Origin: an uncultured Algimonas sp.
GTDB taxonomy: Bacteria; Pseudomonadota; Alphaproteobacteria; Caulobacterales; Maricaulaceae
Assembly: GCA_937923575.1 (NCBI GenBank)
Contig: CALDUL010000027.1
Span: 1 to 40,984, forward strand
Direction: 5' to 3'
Length of the DNA: 40,984 nt
Shown: in pieces, positions 8,549-18,716 of the stretch
How positions within the stretch are numbered: position 1 is the stretch's first letter
How the letters are laid out: each line of letters opens with the position of its first letter
Notes under the pieces: generated by a model
What the model was told of the DNA's origin: nothing
Seen by the model: only the letters and a program-made list of their open reading frames with translations
Databases searched by the model: none
Program-made: the position numbers and the translations under genes

Positions 8549-10238
8549 AGCGGCCAACACGTCACCCCAGTCGTCGAAGCCCAAAAAGCCCGCGAAACGA
8601 AGGCGTAATCGCCGCCGTTTCGCGCCGCGGCGCTCTATCCTGCTATCACGCCTGACGCAGCTTATTCTGCTGTCCAATCTTGTCGGCCTGCTGATTCTGG
8701 TCGCAGGCGCTTTGACCATGAGCCGGTTCGAAGACGGGTTGATCCAGGCCAAGGTCGACAACCTTCGCTCGCTTGCCGCGACCATCACGACGGTCATGGG
8801 CGAACAGGCGACGGGAATAGGCGTGCAGTCCGAACTCGATGTCGAAGGCGCGAAACAGGTCCTGCGCGGCATCAATGTGCCGGAAGGATGGCGCGTAAGG
8901 CTGCACGATAGCGGTGGGCAGGTCGTTGCCGACACGCAAAGGCTCGATGAGACCATCACCGTCAGCGAACTCGATCCGGTTAAGACAGCTGATGACCCGC
9001 CGCAGCCCGTGGCTTTGCGCGAGCGCGCGCGGCTCTGGATGCAGGAGACGTTGCACGACCTCCCGTGGCGCCAGCGAGATCGGGACGCCAACCGACGGGA
9101 TCTGAGGAGCGACGTCCGCACGGTGCTGGGCGGGGAGGCTGTTACCGGAGCGCGCTATGACGACGAAGACCAACTCGTCGTGACCGCGTCATTGCCTGTC
9201 ATGAGAGTCAGCCGCATTTTGGGCGCTGTCACTGTGGAGAGTAATGATGTTGGCAGTATCGTCGCCGCCGAACGTGAGGCGCTCGCGCCGATCATCGGCC
9301 TGGCTCTGTTGGCAACGCTCCTCAGCTCGCTCGCGCTAATTTTGTTCATCACACTACCCATGCGCCGACTCGCCAGGGCGGCGGAACAGGTCGCGCGCAA
9401 TCCGCAGAAATTTGACTCGATACCGAATCTCTCGCGCCGCCGGGATGAGATCGGTGATCTCTCTCTGGTGATGCGAGACATGACACGGGGGCTGTATAAC
9501 CGTGTCGATGACATTGCGAATTTCGCGGCTGATGTGGCGCATGAGATCAAGAACCCACTGACGAGCCTGCGCTCCGCTTCTGATACTCTGCGTGTGGCCA
9601 AGACGGATGCGCAACGGGAACAGCTGATCGATATCATCCAGCAAGATGTGTCGCGCATGAACCGCCTGATCACGGACATCAGCCACGCGTCCAAAGTCGA
9701 CGCGAACCTTGCCCGCGACACGGCACAGACGCTCGATGCTGCAGAGATCGTCTCCAATATCGTGTCCTTCTACGAACAGACGAGATCCGGACCGGGCGCG
9801 ACGGTCATGGATAAGACGACGCTAGAAGAGCCAGTCTTTATCCGCGCGTTCGAGACACCCTTCGCGCAGGTGTTGCGCAACCTGCTCGATAATGCGCTGA
9901 CCTTTTCCGACGATGACGGGGAAGTCCGCATTGAAGCCGCAGCCTCGGCGAACCGCGTCATCATCACCGTCGACGACGACGGCCCCGGAATTCCGGAAGG
10001 CAATCTGGAGACCGTCTTCGACCGTTTCTACACCCAACGGCCGGAGGGCGCGAAGTTCGGCTCTCATAGCGGTCTTGGCCTCGCGATCTGTCGCCAGATC
10101 ATCACGGCGCACAAAGGCACGATTAGAGCGCAGAACCGAGCCGGGCCGGACGGACAGGTCGATGGTGCGCGCTTTATCGTGGACTTGCCGCGGCAGACCA
10201 CCGGTGGCGGGCCGTCCGCTCCAAAGCGCAGGCGGTAG
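8517..10238 (+). CDS. chvG: Sensor histidine kinase ChvG
   Basis: An inner-membrane sensor kinase that phosphorylates ChvI. The first 45 residues are a basic cytoplasmic tail, followed by a membrane helix at about 47-68, a ~190-residue periplasmic domain, a second helix at about 258-279, a HAMP-like linker, the H-box [18 protein letters not shown] with His342, and an ATPase domain with [15 protein letters not shown] and HSGLGLAI. This order and the place after chvI identify ChvG. The ATG at 8517 lies inside the end of chvI; no good start lies between the chvI stop and the first membrane helix, so a nested start is likely. In many relatives hprK follows; here it does not. Confidence 0.92.
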   Translation: MASDINTRKAEAANTSPQSSKPKKPAKRRRNRRRFAPRRSILLSRLTQLILLSNLVGLLILVAGALTMSRFEDGLIQAKVDNLRSLAATITTVMGEQATGIGVQSELDVEGAKQVLRGINVPEGWRVRLHDSGGQVVADTQRLDETITVSELDPVKTADDPPQPVALRERARLWMQETLHDLPWRQRDRDANRRDLRSDVRTVLGGEAVTGARYDDEDQLVVTASLPVMRVSRILGAVTVESNDVGSIVAAEREALAPIIGLALLATLLSSLALILFITLPMRRLARAAEQVARNPQKFDSIPNLSRRRDEIGDLSLVMRDMTRGLYNRVDDIANFAADVAHEIKNPLTSLRSASDTLRVAKTDAQREQLIDIIQQDVSRMNRLITDISHASKVDANLARDTAQTLDAAEIVSNIVSFYEQTRSGPGATVMDKTTLEEPVFIRAFETPFAQVLRNLLDNALTFSDDDGEVRIEAAASANRVIITVDDDGPGIPEGNLETVFDRFYTQRPEGAKFGSHSGLGLAICRQIITAHKGTIRAQNRAGPDGQVDGARFIVDLPRQTTGGGPSAPKRRR

Positions 10239-10309
10239 AGCACAATTCGCTTGCCGGAACGGCTTCCACGCGGTTTAGCTTTGCGAATGCAATTCGGAGC
10301 ACACGAGTC

Positions 10310-10714
10310 GTGATTGGATTGGTCATCGTCACCCATGGCGATCTCGCTATTGAGCTGAAGCGCGCGACAGAGCACGTTGTCGGCCCGCAAGAGAATATTC
10401 GCACGATCTGCATCGGTCCCGACGACGATATGGAACGTCGACGCGACGACATTCGCAACGCCGTGGACAGTGTCGAAGGCGGCAAAGGCGTTATCTTGCT
10501 GACCGATATGTTTGGCGGGACACCGTCAAATCTGGCGATTTCAATGCTGCGCGACGGCGCGGTTGAAGTGGTCGCCGGCGTAAACCTGCCCATGCTGATC
10601 AAGCTCGCCGAGGCGCGCCGCGACGCATCTCTGGACGAGGCTGCGAGCAAGGCGAAAAATGCCGGGCAGCGCTATATCGCCATCGCGTCCCGCATCCTCG
10701 CCGGCGAGGACTGA
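10310..10714 (+). CDS. PTS system EIIA component, mannose/fructose (EIIA-Man) type
   Basis: The 134-residue protein is a single EIIA-Man domain: MIGLVIVTHGDLA with the phosphorylatable His9, the GGKGVILLTDMFGGTPSNLA turn near 57-76, and LPMLIKLAEAR. No EIIB, EIIC or EIID partner is encoded nearby, so it is likely a regulatory phospho-relay protein of PTS-Ntr type rather than a sugar transporter part. The start is a GTG with GGAG about 13 bases upstream. The stop shares one base with the HPr start. Next to chvG this gene normally follows hprK in Alphaproteobacteria, but the 71-base gap here holds no trace of it. Confidence 0.9.
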   Translation: MIGLVIVTHGDLAIELKRATEHVVGPQENIRTICIGPDDDMERRRDDIRNAVDSVEGGKGVILLTDMFGGTPSNLAISMLRDGAVEVVAGVNLPMLIKLAEARRDASLDEAASKAKNAGQRYIAIASRILAGED

Positions 10715-11010
10715 TGTCCGATCAGCAGGCCGCCAGCGCCCGCATGATCCTGCGCAATAAGCGCGGCTTGCACGCGCGCGCATCCAACAAATTCATGGAA
10801 ACCGTCGCGCGGTTTGATGCCCGGGTCTGGGTGCAGAGCCACAACGACGTCTGTGCAGAGCGTGTGGAGGCGGACAGCGTGATGGAACTACTTCTGCTCG
10901 GCGCGGCCTGCGGGCAAGACATCACGGTGACCGCTGTGGGCCCGGACTCGCGAGAAGCCGTTAATGCACTGAGACAACTGGTGGATAGCCGTTTCGGAGA
11001 AGGCGAATGA
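10714..11010 (+). CDS. ptsH: HPr phosphocarrier protein
   Basis: HPr passes phosphate from EI-type enzymes to EIIA. The active-site His20 is in RGLHARAS, and the region ADSVMELLLLGAACG around Ser55 corresponds to the regulatory serine site that HprK phosphorylates in organisms that have it. The loop before that site is three to four residues longer than in E. coli HPr. The ATG overlaps the stop of the EIIA gene by one base and the stop overlaps the next start as ATGA, so EIIA, HPr and the lipoprotein gene form one tightly packed unit. Confidence 0.92.
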   Translation: MSDQQAASARMILRNKRGLHARASNKFMETVARFDARVWVQSHNDVCAERVEADSVMELLLLGAACGQDITVTAVGPDSREAVNALRQLVDSRFGEGE

Positions 11011-11429
11011 GCCGTCATTTGATTCCGCCGCTTTTGCTCGCTGCGACCATGGTGTCGGGCTGCGCGTCATCCGACGTATTCAACGCACGTAGCGTCTACC
11101 CACCCGACCCCTATGTGAAGGGCTATGCCGATCCGCAGGATTGCATTGGCGGCGAACAGCTTGCCGCCGTTTCGCTCGATTTGCCGGATTATCCGGGCCG
11201 TGCGTTTCGGACGGGGCGGCAGGGCTGGACGATTGTAAGGCTTGATGTCGGGGCCGATGGCCGCGTCGCGCGGGCCGATGTCGAACGCGCTGTACCGGAC
11301 GGTGTCTTCGAGAGGGCGAGCGAGCGCGCCGCGCACCAATGGGTGTTCGAACCGCCAGCCGGTGGCGAACTGACCAACTGCCGAGTTTTAATACGCTACC
11401 GTCTTGGCCAAGTGTCTCTCGGCGGCTAG
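11007..11429 (+). CDS. Predicted lipoprotein with TonB C-terminal-like domain
   Basis: The 140-residue product begins with a lipoprotein signal ending in VSGC with Cys19 as the lipidation site. The rest resembles a TonB C-terminal domain: YPGRAFRTGRQGWTIVRLDV, GADGRVARADV, and a helix leading into QWVFEPP. Unlike TonB it has no membrane helix plus Pro-rich spacer, so it is unlikely to energise outer-membrane receptors directly. Proteins of this shape occur in alphaproteobacterial envelopes but their role is not known to me. It overlaps HPr by ATGA and precedes glmM by 29 bases, so it probably shares their transcript. Confidence 0.75.
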   Translation: MSRHLIPPLLLAATMVSGCASSDVFNARSVYPPDPYVKGYADPQDCIGGEQLAAVSLDLPDYPGRAFRTGRQGWTIVRLDVGADGRVARADVERAVPDGVFERASERAAHQWVFEPPAGGELTNCRVLIRYRLGQVSLGG

Positions 11430-11458
11430 GGCGAACGTCTGTAAACAGGATCGAGATC

Positions 11459-12784
11459 ATGAGCCGGTACTTTGGAACGGACGGTGTTCGCGGGCGCGCG
11501 GGCGAAGGAAAGCTGTCGGATGAACGTCTCGCCGAGCTGGGTGCTGCACTGGCGAAATTTGTTGGCGCGGGCGGGTCTGTCGCCATCGGGCGCGACACAC
11601 GGCTGTCCGGCCCGAACATTTTCGGTATTCTCGCAGACCAGCTCCAACGCGGCGGTGTGGATGTGCATGATCTGGGTGTTTTGCCGACACCCGGCACCGC
11701 ACTTCTGACATCGAAACTTGGCGCGCAGCTCGGCGCGATGATTACCGCGTCGCACAATCCCTGGCACGACAATGGCGTCAAGCTGTTCGGTCCCGATGGC
11801 CGCAAACTCCCCGATGCTGCGCAGGACCGGATCGAATCATTGATCGGCCAAGTTACGGAGGCAGCCGATACGCCCGGAACACGTCACACGGTCAACGATG
11901 CAGCGAGCACCTATGCCGACCACGTCGTCGCGGCCGTCGGCGAGGGCGCGCTGTCCGGTCTTACAGTTGTCGCAGATGCCGCGAACGGTGCGGCGCGGAT
12001 TGTGCTGCCGGAGGTGCTGGAACGGCTCGGCGCAACCGTGCCCGCGATCGGCACAGGTGACGATGGACGCCATATCAATGATGGGGTCGGGTCGAATAAC
12101 CCCGAGACCTTGGCCAAGCTTGTCGTCGAAATAGGCGCAGAGGTCGGCGTGGCGGTAGACGGCGATGCCGACAGGATTGTGCTCGTCGATCGTCAGGGCG
12201 TCATTGCAGATGGCGACCAGATCATGGCTCGACTTGCCACTCAGATGCAAAGCCAGGACATGCTCAAGGGCGGTGCGGTCGTCGCGACGGTCATGTCCAA
12301 TCTGGGCCTGGAACGCCATGTCGAAGCGCTCGGGCTGAGCTTTGAGCGCACGAAAGTCGGCGACCGACATGTTGCCAAGCGCATGGCGGAGCTCGGCGCT
12401 AATTTGGGCGGAGAAGCGTCCGGCCATATCATGCTGACCGATCACGCGACGACGGGCGACGGAACATTGTCCGCTGCACTGATCCTCGCGGGCATGAAAG
12501 CGTCTGGACACAATAGTGTGGACTACCTCCGGGCTTTCGTTCCCGTGCCGCAAATGCTCGTCAATGTGCGCTATGCAGGCACCTCGCCGTTGGAGAATGC
12601 GGACGTCACGGACGCCATCGCAGCGGAGCAGGCGGCCTTGAAGGGCCAGGGCCGTATTCTCGTCCGAGCCTCCGGCACGGAACCGCTTATCCGCATCATG
12701 GTAGAGGGCGATGATGCCGAACTCGTTTCGGACGTGGCCGACAAACTTAAGGCAGCCGTGAGTGCGGCAGCAGAAGCCGGGTAA
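11459..12784 (+). CDS. glmM: Phosphoglucosamine mutase
   Basis: GlmM converts glucosamine-6-phosphate to glucosamine-1-phosphate on the way to UDP-GlcNAc for peptidoglycan and LPS. The 441-residue product starts MSRYFGTDGVRG, has the phosphoserine loop ITASHNPWHDNGVKLFG with Ser98, the metal-binding DGDADR near residue 237, the sugar-binding GGEASGH, and the phosphate-binding RASGTEPLIRIM near the C-terminus. The ATG at 11459 is chosen because the family begins at exactly this motif and AGGA lies upstream; a longer open frame to 11339 only covers the upstream gene. Confidence 0.96.
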   Translation: MSRYFGTDGVRGRAGEGKLSDERLAELGAALAKFVGAGGSVAIGRDTRLSGPNIFGILADQLQRGGVDVHDLGVLPTPGTALLTSKLGAQLGAMITASHNPWHDNGVKLFGPDGRKLPDAAQDRIESLIGQVTEAADTPGTRHTVNDAASTYADHVVAAVGEGALSGLTVVADAANGAARIVLPEVLERLGATVPAIGTGDDGRHINDGVGSNNPETLAKLVVEIGAEVGVAVDGDADRIVLVDRQGVIADGDQIMARLATQMQSQDMLKGGAVVATVMSNLGLERHVEALGLSFERTKVGDRHVAKRMAELGANLGGEASGHIMLTDHATTGDGTLSAALILAGMKASGHNSVDYLRAFVPVPQMLVNVRYAGTSPLENADVTDAIAAEQAALKGQGRILVRASGTEPLIRIMVEGDDAELVSDVADKLKAAVSAAAEAG

Positions 12785-12889
12785 ATTTCCTTTGAACTGC
12801 GGTTGCGCCTCGCTAGACCAAGTTTAGGGGATGGCCGCTAATCTCGGGGATGCGCGGCTCCATCAATTTTGCGTGGGAGCGCCGCGATA

Positions 12890-15340
12890 ATGGAGCCGGG
12901 CAGCCTGGATACGAGTGCGGTCGTCAGTGCCATTTCGGTGGCGCTGGCCGTTGGCCTGTCCGTTGTCGTGCTTGTACTGCTCCGCCAGAGCAGCAAGGTC
13001 GAGCGGCGCTGGAAACTACGCGCGCGGGACTTGGACCGCCAGCTGGGCCGCTATGATGCGGTTTTCGGTGCCTATCCTGGGCTGGTCCTCGTTTGGGATG
13101 CGGGCACAATCAAGCCCGAAGATCCTTACGGTAATCCACGCGTCTTCGGCTCGCCCGCGACGCTCGCCTCTATCCTGCGGTTCTCGGAACCGGGCCGCAC
13201 CAGCGAAGTCGCGCGCCGGGTGCTCATGGCGCTCTATGATCTCGACACGATTTCAGAAAACCCAAACAGCGAAACTCTGCGCACACTGCTCGGCGGACTG
13301 CGGGCCAAGGGTGAGACGTTCGCCGTGTCCATCGTACTGCCCGAAGGCAATGTCATCGAGGCGGATGGCCGGGTCGCCGGACAGCAAGTGGTTCTATGGC
13401 TGGAAGACGCGTCGATTCGCGGAGAGGACGAACTGACCGCTATCGAGCGATTTGAGACATCGCGCCTGACCGCCGAGGTCGACCCCGTGGCCTTTGTCGA
13501 GATTATGCGCCGCGCGCCGTTTCCGCTGTGGCGCATGTCGGGCACGGGGCAGATCAACTGGGCGAACCCCGCTTACCTGATAGCCGTTGGCGGCAAGGAT
13601 CTGCGCGATGTCATCGATCGGCAATTGCAACTGCACCCCAGCGCCGGTGCGCGCGCAAACGAAGTGCTGAGCACATTGCAAGCACTGGAGACCGAACTGC
13701 CTATCGTCTCTGCCAATGGTGAACGCCGCGCGATGACGATGAACCTCTTCCCGGTGAATGGCGGCGTCGCCGGTATTGCCGTCGATGCGAGCGAAACCGA
13801 TGAGCTTCGTCGCTCGCTTCAACGCCACATCACAGCGCATCAGGAGTTGCTCGACACGACGGGCGAAGCCGTCGCGGCCTTTAATGCAGACGGAAGCCTA
13901 GCGCGCTACAACCGCGCCTTTGTCGATATGTTCAAGCTCGATGCGGCATGGCTCGACACGCGGCCGACGCATGGGAACGTTCTCGACCGACTGCGCGAAA
14001 CCGAGCAAGTGCCACCGCTCGCCGATTACAAAAGTTGGAAGGCGCAAGAGTTGGCCTACTATTCCGACTGGCCATCCGAAGTGCCAGAAGAGCTCTGGAC
14101 CCTGTCCGACGGTCGCGTTTTCCGCCTTGTGAGGATTCGCGATGCAGACGGTGGGATCAGCCTATTGCTCCACGATATGACTGACCGAATGACGCTGAAA
14201 AGCCAACTCGGCACGCTCATCAATGTACAGCGCGCGACGCTCGACAAGCTCAACGAGGGTATTGCGGTTTTTGGCACGGACGGCCGTTTGCGGCTGCACA
14301 ACTCCGCCTTCGCCAAGCTTTGGGGGTTGAGCGAGGAGGAGCTCCTGGACGGCCCGCTTTTCTCGCGACTTATCGAACTCTGCTTCCCGCTTTATCACGA
14401 TGCCGAGTTTTGGGCCTCCCTCAAGGCGCGCGCGACGGACCCAAACCCTGATGTACGTCGCCATGTCGACGGAGAGATTACGCGCTCTGATGACAAGGTG
14501 ATGCGCTGGCTCTCGCGCCCCCTACCAGATGGTGCGACACTCATTGCCTGGGACGATGTCACGGCCTCTCGCCAGACCGAGCGGGCCCTGCGCGAGCGTG
14601 CTGAAGCGTTGGAAGAAGCTGACCGTATGAAGAGCGAGTTCGTTGGCCATGTGTCCTACCAGCTGCGAACACCGCTCACGACCATTTCGGGCTATTCCGA
14701 TTTCCTGCAGAATGGCGGTGCGGGCGAGTTGAATGACAAGCAGAGCGAATATGTCTTCGCCGTGCAGAGCGCATCAGAGGATCTTGCAAAGGCGATCGAC
14801 GATATTCTCGATATAGCAGCGATCGAGGCCGACAAGCTCGATCTGGAGCTCGGCGATGTCGAGATCTATGGCCTGCTGGACCACGCGATGGATTATGTGG
14901 TGCAGAAGGCCGAGGACACGCGCATCACTCTGGACCTCATCTGTGACCGCAATATCGGCGTTGTGCGCGCGGACGAGACCCGGATGAAGCAAGTCGTTTA
15001 TAATCTGCTCGCCAATGCGCTGCGATTTACCAAGCCGGGTGGTTTCATCGAATTGGGTGCGGAGCGTTCCGCTGGTGGCGGTGTGCGGATCTGGGTCCGC
15101 GATACCGGCGTCGGCATTCCGGTCGAGCGTCAGGGACAGGTTTTCGAGAGCTTTGAAAGCTCGCGCGGCGGGGTAGGCTTGGGGCTGACGTTGGTGCAGC
15201 AGATCATCGAAAAACACGGTGGCTGGGTCGAGCTCGACAGTGTCGAGGGGCAGGGGACGCATGTGTCTTGCTACCTCCCACGTGAAGCAGCGACGGATGC
15301 GGCCCATCCCGAGCTTTTCGCGGTAGCGGATATTGTCTGA
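12890..15340 (+). CDS. divL: DivL-like PAS-domain histidine-kinase homologue with Tyr in the H-box
   Basis: In Caulobacter DivL sits at the membrane, binds phosphorylated DivK and modulates CckA, and so the CtrA pathway. This 816-residue protein has a short N-terminus, one membrane helix (about 12-33), several PAS-like regions (roughly 195-305, 315-435 and 445-560), a HisKA-like helix and an ATPase domain ([29 protein letters not shown]). The H-box reads [10 protein letters not shown]: the phospho-accepting His is Tyr590 (codon at 14657), the hallmark of DivL. The ATG at 12890 has GGGAG ten bases upstream; a TTG at 12869 would add seven residues. The ortholog call rests on the Tyr, the domain order and the size. 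Confidence 0.82.
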   Translation: MEPGSLDTSAVVSAISVALAVGLSVVVLVLLRQSSKVERRWKLRARDLDRQLGRYDAVFGAYPGLVLVWDAGTIKPEDPYGNPRVFGSPATLASILRFSEPGRTSEVARRVLMALYDLDTISENPNSETLRTLLGGLRAKGETFAVSIVLPEGNVIEADGRVAGQQVVLWLEDASIRGEDELTAIERFETSRLTAEVDPVAFVEIMRRAPFPLWRMSGTGQINWANPAYLIAVGGKDLRDVIDRQLQLHPSAGARANEVLSTLQALETELPIVSANGERRAMTMNLFPVNGGVAGIAVDASETDELRRSLQRHITAHQELLDTTGEAVAAFNADGSLARYNRAFVDMFKLDAAWLDTRPTHGNVLDRLRETEQVPPLADYKSWKAQELAYYSDWPSEVPEELWTLSDGRVFRLVRIRDADGGISLLLHDMTDRMTLKSQLGTLINVQRATLDKLNEGIAVFGTDGRLRLHNSAFAKLWGLSEEELLDGPLFSRLIELCFPLYHDAEFWASLKARATDPNPDVRRHVDGEITRSDDKVMRWLSRPLPDGATLIAWDDVTASRQTERALRERAEALEEADRMKSEFVGHVSYQLRTPLTTISGYSDFLQNGGAGELNDKQSEYVFAVQSASEDLAKAIDDILDIAAIEADKLDLELGDVEIYGLLDHAMDYVVQKAEDTRITLDLICDRNIGVVRADETRMKQVVYNLLANALRFTKPGGFIELGAERSAGGGVRIWVRDTGVGIPVERQGQVFESFESSRGGVGLGLTLVQQIIEKHGGWVELDSVEGQGTHVSCYLPREAATDAAHPELFAVADIV

Positions 15341-15368
15341 TAGCGGGCTATCCAAACCGACTCTCCCG

Positions 15369-15396
15369 CTTGCATCGCCCGCCGCGCTGCCATAAG
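15369..15396 (+). promoter_or_regulatory. Possible sigma-70 type promoter for rpoZ
   Basis: TTGCAT at 15369-15374 and ATAAGA at 15391-15396 are 16 bases apart, a workable -35/-10 pair placed 37 bases before the rpoZ ATG. It is a weak match to the consensus and is offered only because the gap between divL and rpoZ is long enough (92 bases) to hold a promoter. Confidence 0.25.
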
Positions 15397-15432
15397 ACGG
15401 GCTCCCGCCTTCCTGCATTTCGAAAGCACACT

Positions 15433-15810
15433 ATGGCTCGCGTCACCGTTGAAGATTGCGTCGAACAGATTCCAAACCGGTTCGATCTCGTCCTGCTCGC
15501 CGCGCACCGTTCGCGTAATATCTCGGCCGGTGCCGGGCTGACCGTGGACCGCGACAATGACAAGACGCCCGTCGTGTCCCTGCGCGAACTCGCGGAAGCG
15601 ACGCTCGATCTGGACGATTTGCGCGAGAGCCTTGTCACCAATCTGCAGCGCGTCATTACAGACGACGACATGCCGGACGAGCTGAACGAAGATGCCGCAC
15701 CCGTGCTCGCTATCGAGCAAGGCGACGCCGCGCCGAAAGAGATGTCCGAAGCCGATCTGCTCCGCGCATTGCAAGGCGACCGCGACAACGACAGCAGCTC
15801 ACGTTTCTAG
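15433..15810 (+). CDS. rpoZ: DNA-directed RNA polymerase omega subunit
   Basis: Omega helps fold and hold the beta-prime subunit of RNA polymerase and contributes to a ppGpp site in proteobacteria. The N-terminal [30 protein letters not shown] is the strongly conserved core. The 125-residue protein has an acidic C-terminal extension with [11 protein letters not shown], as seen in other Alphaproteobacteria. The ATG at 15433 matches the family start; the open frame extends upstream to 15370 without homology. rpoZ next to spoT is a widespread arrangement, but here a terminator lies between them. Confidence 0.95.
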   Translation: MARVTVEDCVEQIPNRFDLVLLAAHRSRNISAGAGLTVDRDNDKTPVVSLRELAEATLDLDDLRESLVTNLQRVITDDDMPDELNEDAAPVLAIEQGDAAPKEMSEADLLRALQGDRDNDSSSRF

Positions 15811-15849
15811 CGCTTTACAATCTGTCGGGCGCGACAATCAATCATCAGA

Positions 15850-15878
15850 GCCATCGGCACCCGCCGGTGGCTTTTTTT
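15850..15878 (+). terminator. Strong Rho-independent terminator between rpoZ and spoT
   Basis: A nine-pair stem (15850-15858 with 15863-15871, one G-U pair) closes an ACCC loop and is followed directly by seven T residues (15872-15878). This is the best intrinsic terminator in the window. It lies 40 bases after the rpoZ stop and only 24 bases before the predicted spoT start codon. Confidence 0.9.
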
Positions 15879-15901
15879 GTAGCCCGCGCTATAGCCGCGC
15901 A

Positions 15902-18142
15902 GTGAACGAGCAATCGGTCGATATCAAAGCCGCGCCGAAGAGCGGGGCAAGCTATCTTCGCCAGTTCGAGCTGGTGGATCGGGTCAAGGCCTATGACCCG
16001 AGCGCGGACGAAGCGCTGCTCAACAAGGCTTATGTTTTCACCGTCAAAGCGCATGGCTCGCAGAAGCGTCATTCCGGCGATCCGTACTTCGCACACCCGA
16101 TCGAAGTCGCGGGCATTCTCGCCTCGCTGCACCTCGATGTGGCATCGATCTGCACGGCACTTCTGCATGACGTGTTGGAGGACACAGATGTCACTCATGA
16201 TGAGCTCGCCTCGCAATTTACGCCGGAGATCGCCGATCTCGTCGAGGGTGTGACCAAGCTGTCGGGTTTGAAGCTGCGACCCACGACTCGCGAGGAAGCA
16301 CAGGCGGAGAATTTCCAGAAATTCGTGCTGGCTGTTGCGAAGGACGTCCGGGTCTTGCTCGTAAAGCTCTGCGACCGGCTGCATAACATGCGCACGCTAC
16401 AGCACCATCCGAAGCGCGAGTCGCGCGAGAGGATCGCGCGCGAAACACTTGAAATCTATGCACCTCTGGCCCGCAAGATCGGTGTGCAATCGATCTGTGA
16501 CGAGTTGGAAGATCTGTCCTTCGAGCATCTGAACCCAAGCGCTTTCGTCGGTATTTCGCGAAGGCTCGATGCGTGGCGTGCGGAGCAGGGCGAAGCTATC
16601 AGTGAAGTCTCGACGGCGCTGCGCGATCTGTTCGACAAATCCCCGATGACCGTGCGCATCTATGGTCGCGAAAAGCGACCTTTCGGCATTTGGCGCAAGC
16701 TGCAGCGGCAAAACATCAGCTTTGACGATGTCGCCGATCTCTATGCCTTCCGCATCATCACGGAAGAAGACTCTGATTGCTATCGGGCACTCGGTATACT
16801 GCACCAGCACTACAGGGCGATCCCAGCGCGCTTTCGCGATTTCATCAGCGTGCCAAAGCCCAATGGATATCAGTCGCTTCACACAACCATTCGCACGCCG
16901 GACAATCGTCGGGTCGAAATTCAGATTCGGACCGAGAAGATGGAAGACGTGGCCGAGCGCGGTGTCGCGGCGCACTGGGCCTACAAAGACCAGTCCTACG
17001 CCTATGACCCGGAGAGTGCACGCCAGTCCGGCTCCGATCCACTGTCACGCATTCGGCCGCTGGTCGAGATCATGGAGCAGAGCGGCGATGCGGCGGAGTT
17101 CCTAGAACACGCCAAGCTCGAGATGTTCGCCGACCAGGTTTTCACCTTCACGCCAAAGGGCGACCTGATCGCCCTTCCGCGCGGCGCGACCCCGCTCGAC
17201 TTTGCCTATGCCGTCCACACGCGTGTCGGCGATACCTGCATCGGTGCGGTCGTAAATGGCCGTGAAGTCCCGCTGCGCACGCGGCTCGGTAATGGTGATG
17301 TGGTCAAGATTATCCGTGGTGGCATGGCGGAGCCGCAGGACGGCTGGGAGAACATGGTCGTCACCGGCAAGGCACGGTCGGCGCTGCGGCGGCTGACGCG
17401 GGACGGCGAGTCGGAAGAGTTTCGCCGCATCGGGGCCATGCTCGCCGAACATGCTTTCACGCGTGAGAATCAAAAGTTTTCCGAAGGCGCGCTGGATGAG
17501 GTGATCAAGAAACTCGCCGCCGACTCTGTCGAGGACATCTACGAGCGTCTCGGACGAGGCTCACTGTCGATGACCGAGTTCATCAAGGCTGTGTTTCCAG
17601 AACTGGCTGACCGAGACGCCGACGACGAAATGGCGAAACGGGATATCATTACCGACGGCTCCGTGCGGCTCTACATCAAGGGTGACGGATTAAAGCCCGG
17701 CATCGGCATGCATCTGTCGCCCTGCTGTTCTCCCATTCCCGGTGACCGCATCATCGGCATTCAGTCCGCGCGGGCCGGCATCGACATACACACGATTGAC
17801 TGCGAGGAGCTGGAAGCCCGCGAGGCGCAACAGGAACACTGGATCGATCTTGGTTGGCGGCGGGCGGCCGAACTCGCGGCCTCTGTCGCTCGTCTGACGG
17901 CGACAGTCGAACATGTGCCGGGCGCATTGGCCGATGTAACTCGGATTGTCAGCGAGAACCGCGGCAACCTCATCAACATTCGCACTTTGCAACGGAGTCC
18001 GGCGTTCTTCGACATGCTCTTGGATGTTGAAGTGCGCGATACGCGCCACATTGTGGCTATCATCGCGGCGCTACGGACTTCACCCTATGTCGTGGCCGTG
18101 GACCGGACACGTGCCCTTATGGAGACCCCACATGCACACTGA
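15902..18142 (+). CDS. spoT: Bifunctional (p)ppGpp synthetase/hydrolase (RSH family)
   Basis: RSH proteins make and break ppGpp in the stringent response. The 746-residue product has an intact HD hydrolase domain (H51, H65 and [10 protein letters not shown] with His89-Asp90), a synthetase domain ([16 protein letters not shown] near 245 and [14 protein letters not shown] near 315), a TGS domain ([16 protein letters not shown] near 410) and a C-terminal ACT domain, so both activities are probably present. It is the usual single long RSH of Alphaproteobacteria. The only plausible start before the conserved [13 protein letters not shown] is the GTG at 15902; it has no obvious ribosome-binding site and lies just after a terminator. 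It overlaps pyrE by 11 bases. Confidence 0.95.
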   Translation: MNEQSVDIKAAPKSGASYLRQFELVDRVKAYDPSADEALLNKAYVFTVKAHGSQKRHSGDPYFAHPIEVAGILASLHLDVASICTALLHDVLEDTDVTHDELASQFTPEIADLVEGVTKLSGLKLRPTTREEAQAENFQKFVLAVAKDVRVLLVKLCDRLHNMRTLQHHPKRESRERIARETLEIYAPLARKIGVQSICDELEDLSFEHLNPSAFVGISRRLDAWRAEQGEAISEVSTALRDLFDKSPMTVRIYGREKRPFGIWRKLQRQNISFDDVADLYAFRIITEEDSDCYRALGILHQHYRAIPARFRDFISVPKPNGYQSLHTTIRTPDNRRVEIQIRTEKMEDVAERGVAAHWAYKDQSYAYDPESARQSGSDPLSRIRPLVEIMEQSGDAAEFLEHAKLEMFADQVFTFTPKGDLIALPRGATPLDFAYAVHTRVGDTCIGAVVNGREVPLRTRLGNGDVVKIIRGGMAEPQDGWENMVVTGKARSALRRLTRDGESEEFRRIGAMLAEHAFTRENQKFSEGALDEVIKKLAADSVEDIYERLGRGSLSMTEFIKAVFPELADRDADDEMAKRDIITDGSVRLYIKGDGLKPGIGMHLSPCCSPIPGDRIIGIQSARAGIDIHTIDCEELEAREAQQEHWIDLGWRRAAELAASVARLTATVEHVPGALADVTRIVSENRGNLINIRTLQRSPAFFDMLLDVEVRDTRHIVAIIAALRTSPYVVAVDRTRALMETPHAH

Positions 18143-18716
18143 AGACGTGCTCGACATGTTCCGCGGAGCGGGCGCTCTGCTGGAGGGTCATTTCATCTTG
18201 TCGTCGGGCCGTCGTTCGCCGGTGTTCCTTCAGAAGGCGCTGATTTTCCAAGACCCGCAACTCACAGCCGAACTCTGCGGTGCACTGGCGCAGAAAGTGC
18301 GCGAGACGCTGGACGTCGTACCAGACGTCATCATCGCGCCAGCTATGGGCGGTGTGATCCCGGGCTATGAAATGGCGCGGCAACTCGGCCTACGGTCGAT
18401 GTTCATGGAGCGGGAAGGGGGAGAATTCACACTGCGTCGCGGTTTCTCGCTGGAGCGCGGCGCCAAGGTGTTGATGGTCGAGGACATTGTCACGACCGGC
18501 TTGTCGTCGCGCGAGACAATCGCGGCAATAACCAAGGCGGGCGGAGACGTCGTGGCGGGATGCTGCATTTTCGACCGCTCCGGCGGAGCTGCAGACATCG
18601 GCGTGCCGCTGATCAGCCTCGCTGCGCGCAGCTTTCCGGATTTTGATGCAAACGATCTGCCGCCAGAGCTGGCCGAGCTTCCAGCTATCAAGCCCGGAAG
18701 TCGGGGCCTCACGTGA
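18132..18716 (+). CDS. pyrE: Orotate phosphoribosyltransferase
   Basis: PyrE joins orotate to PRPP to form OMP in pyrimidine synthesis. The 194-residue product has [15 protein letters not shown] near residue 20, [14 protein letters not shown] near 75 and the PRPP-binding loop [16 protein letters not shown] near 113, all characteristic. GGAG lies eight bases before the ATG at 18132, inside the end of spoT, and the stop overlaps the pdxJ start (GTGA). This begins a run of seven closely packed genes. Confidence 0.94.
   Translation: MHTEDVLDMFRGAGALLEGHFILSSGRRSPVFLQKALIFQDPQLTAELCGALAQKVRETLDVVPDVIIAPAMGGVIPGYEMARQLGLRSMFMEREGGEFTLRRGFSLERGAKVLMVEDIVTTGLSSRETIAAITKAGGDVVAGCCIFDRSGGAADIGVPLISLAARSFPDFDANDLPPELAELPAIKPGSRGLT

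Noticed and set aside
8033-9121. A 362-codon minus-strand open frame opposite chvI and chvG
   Set aside because: The plus strand encodes well-recognised ChvI and ChvG domains; the antisense product is Ser/Arg-rich without motifs.
12850-13056. A short plus-strand open frame at the start of divL
   Set aside because: It overlaps the N-terminus of divL in another frame and has no motif or better ribosome-binding site.
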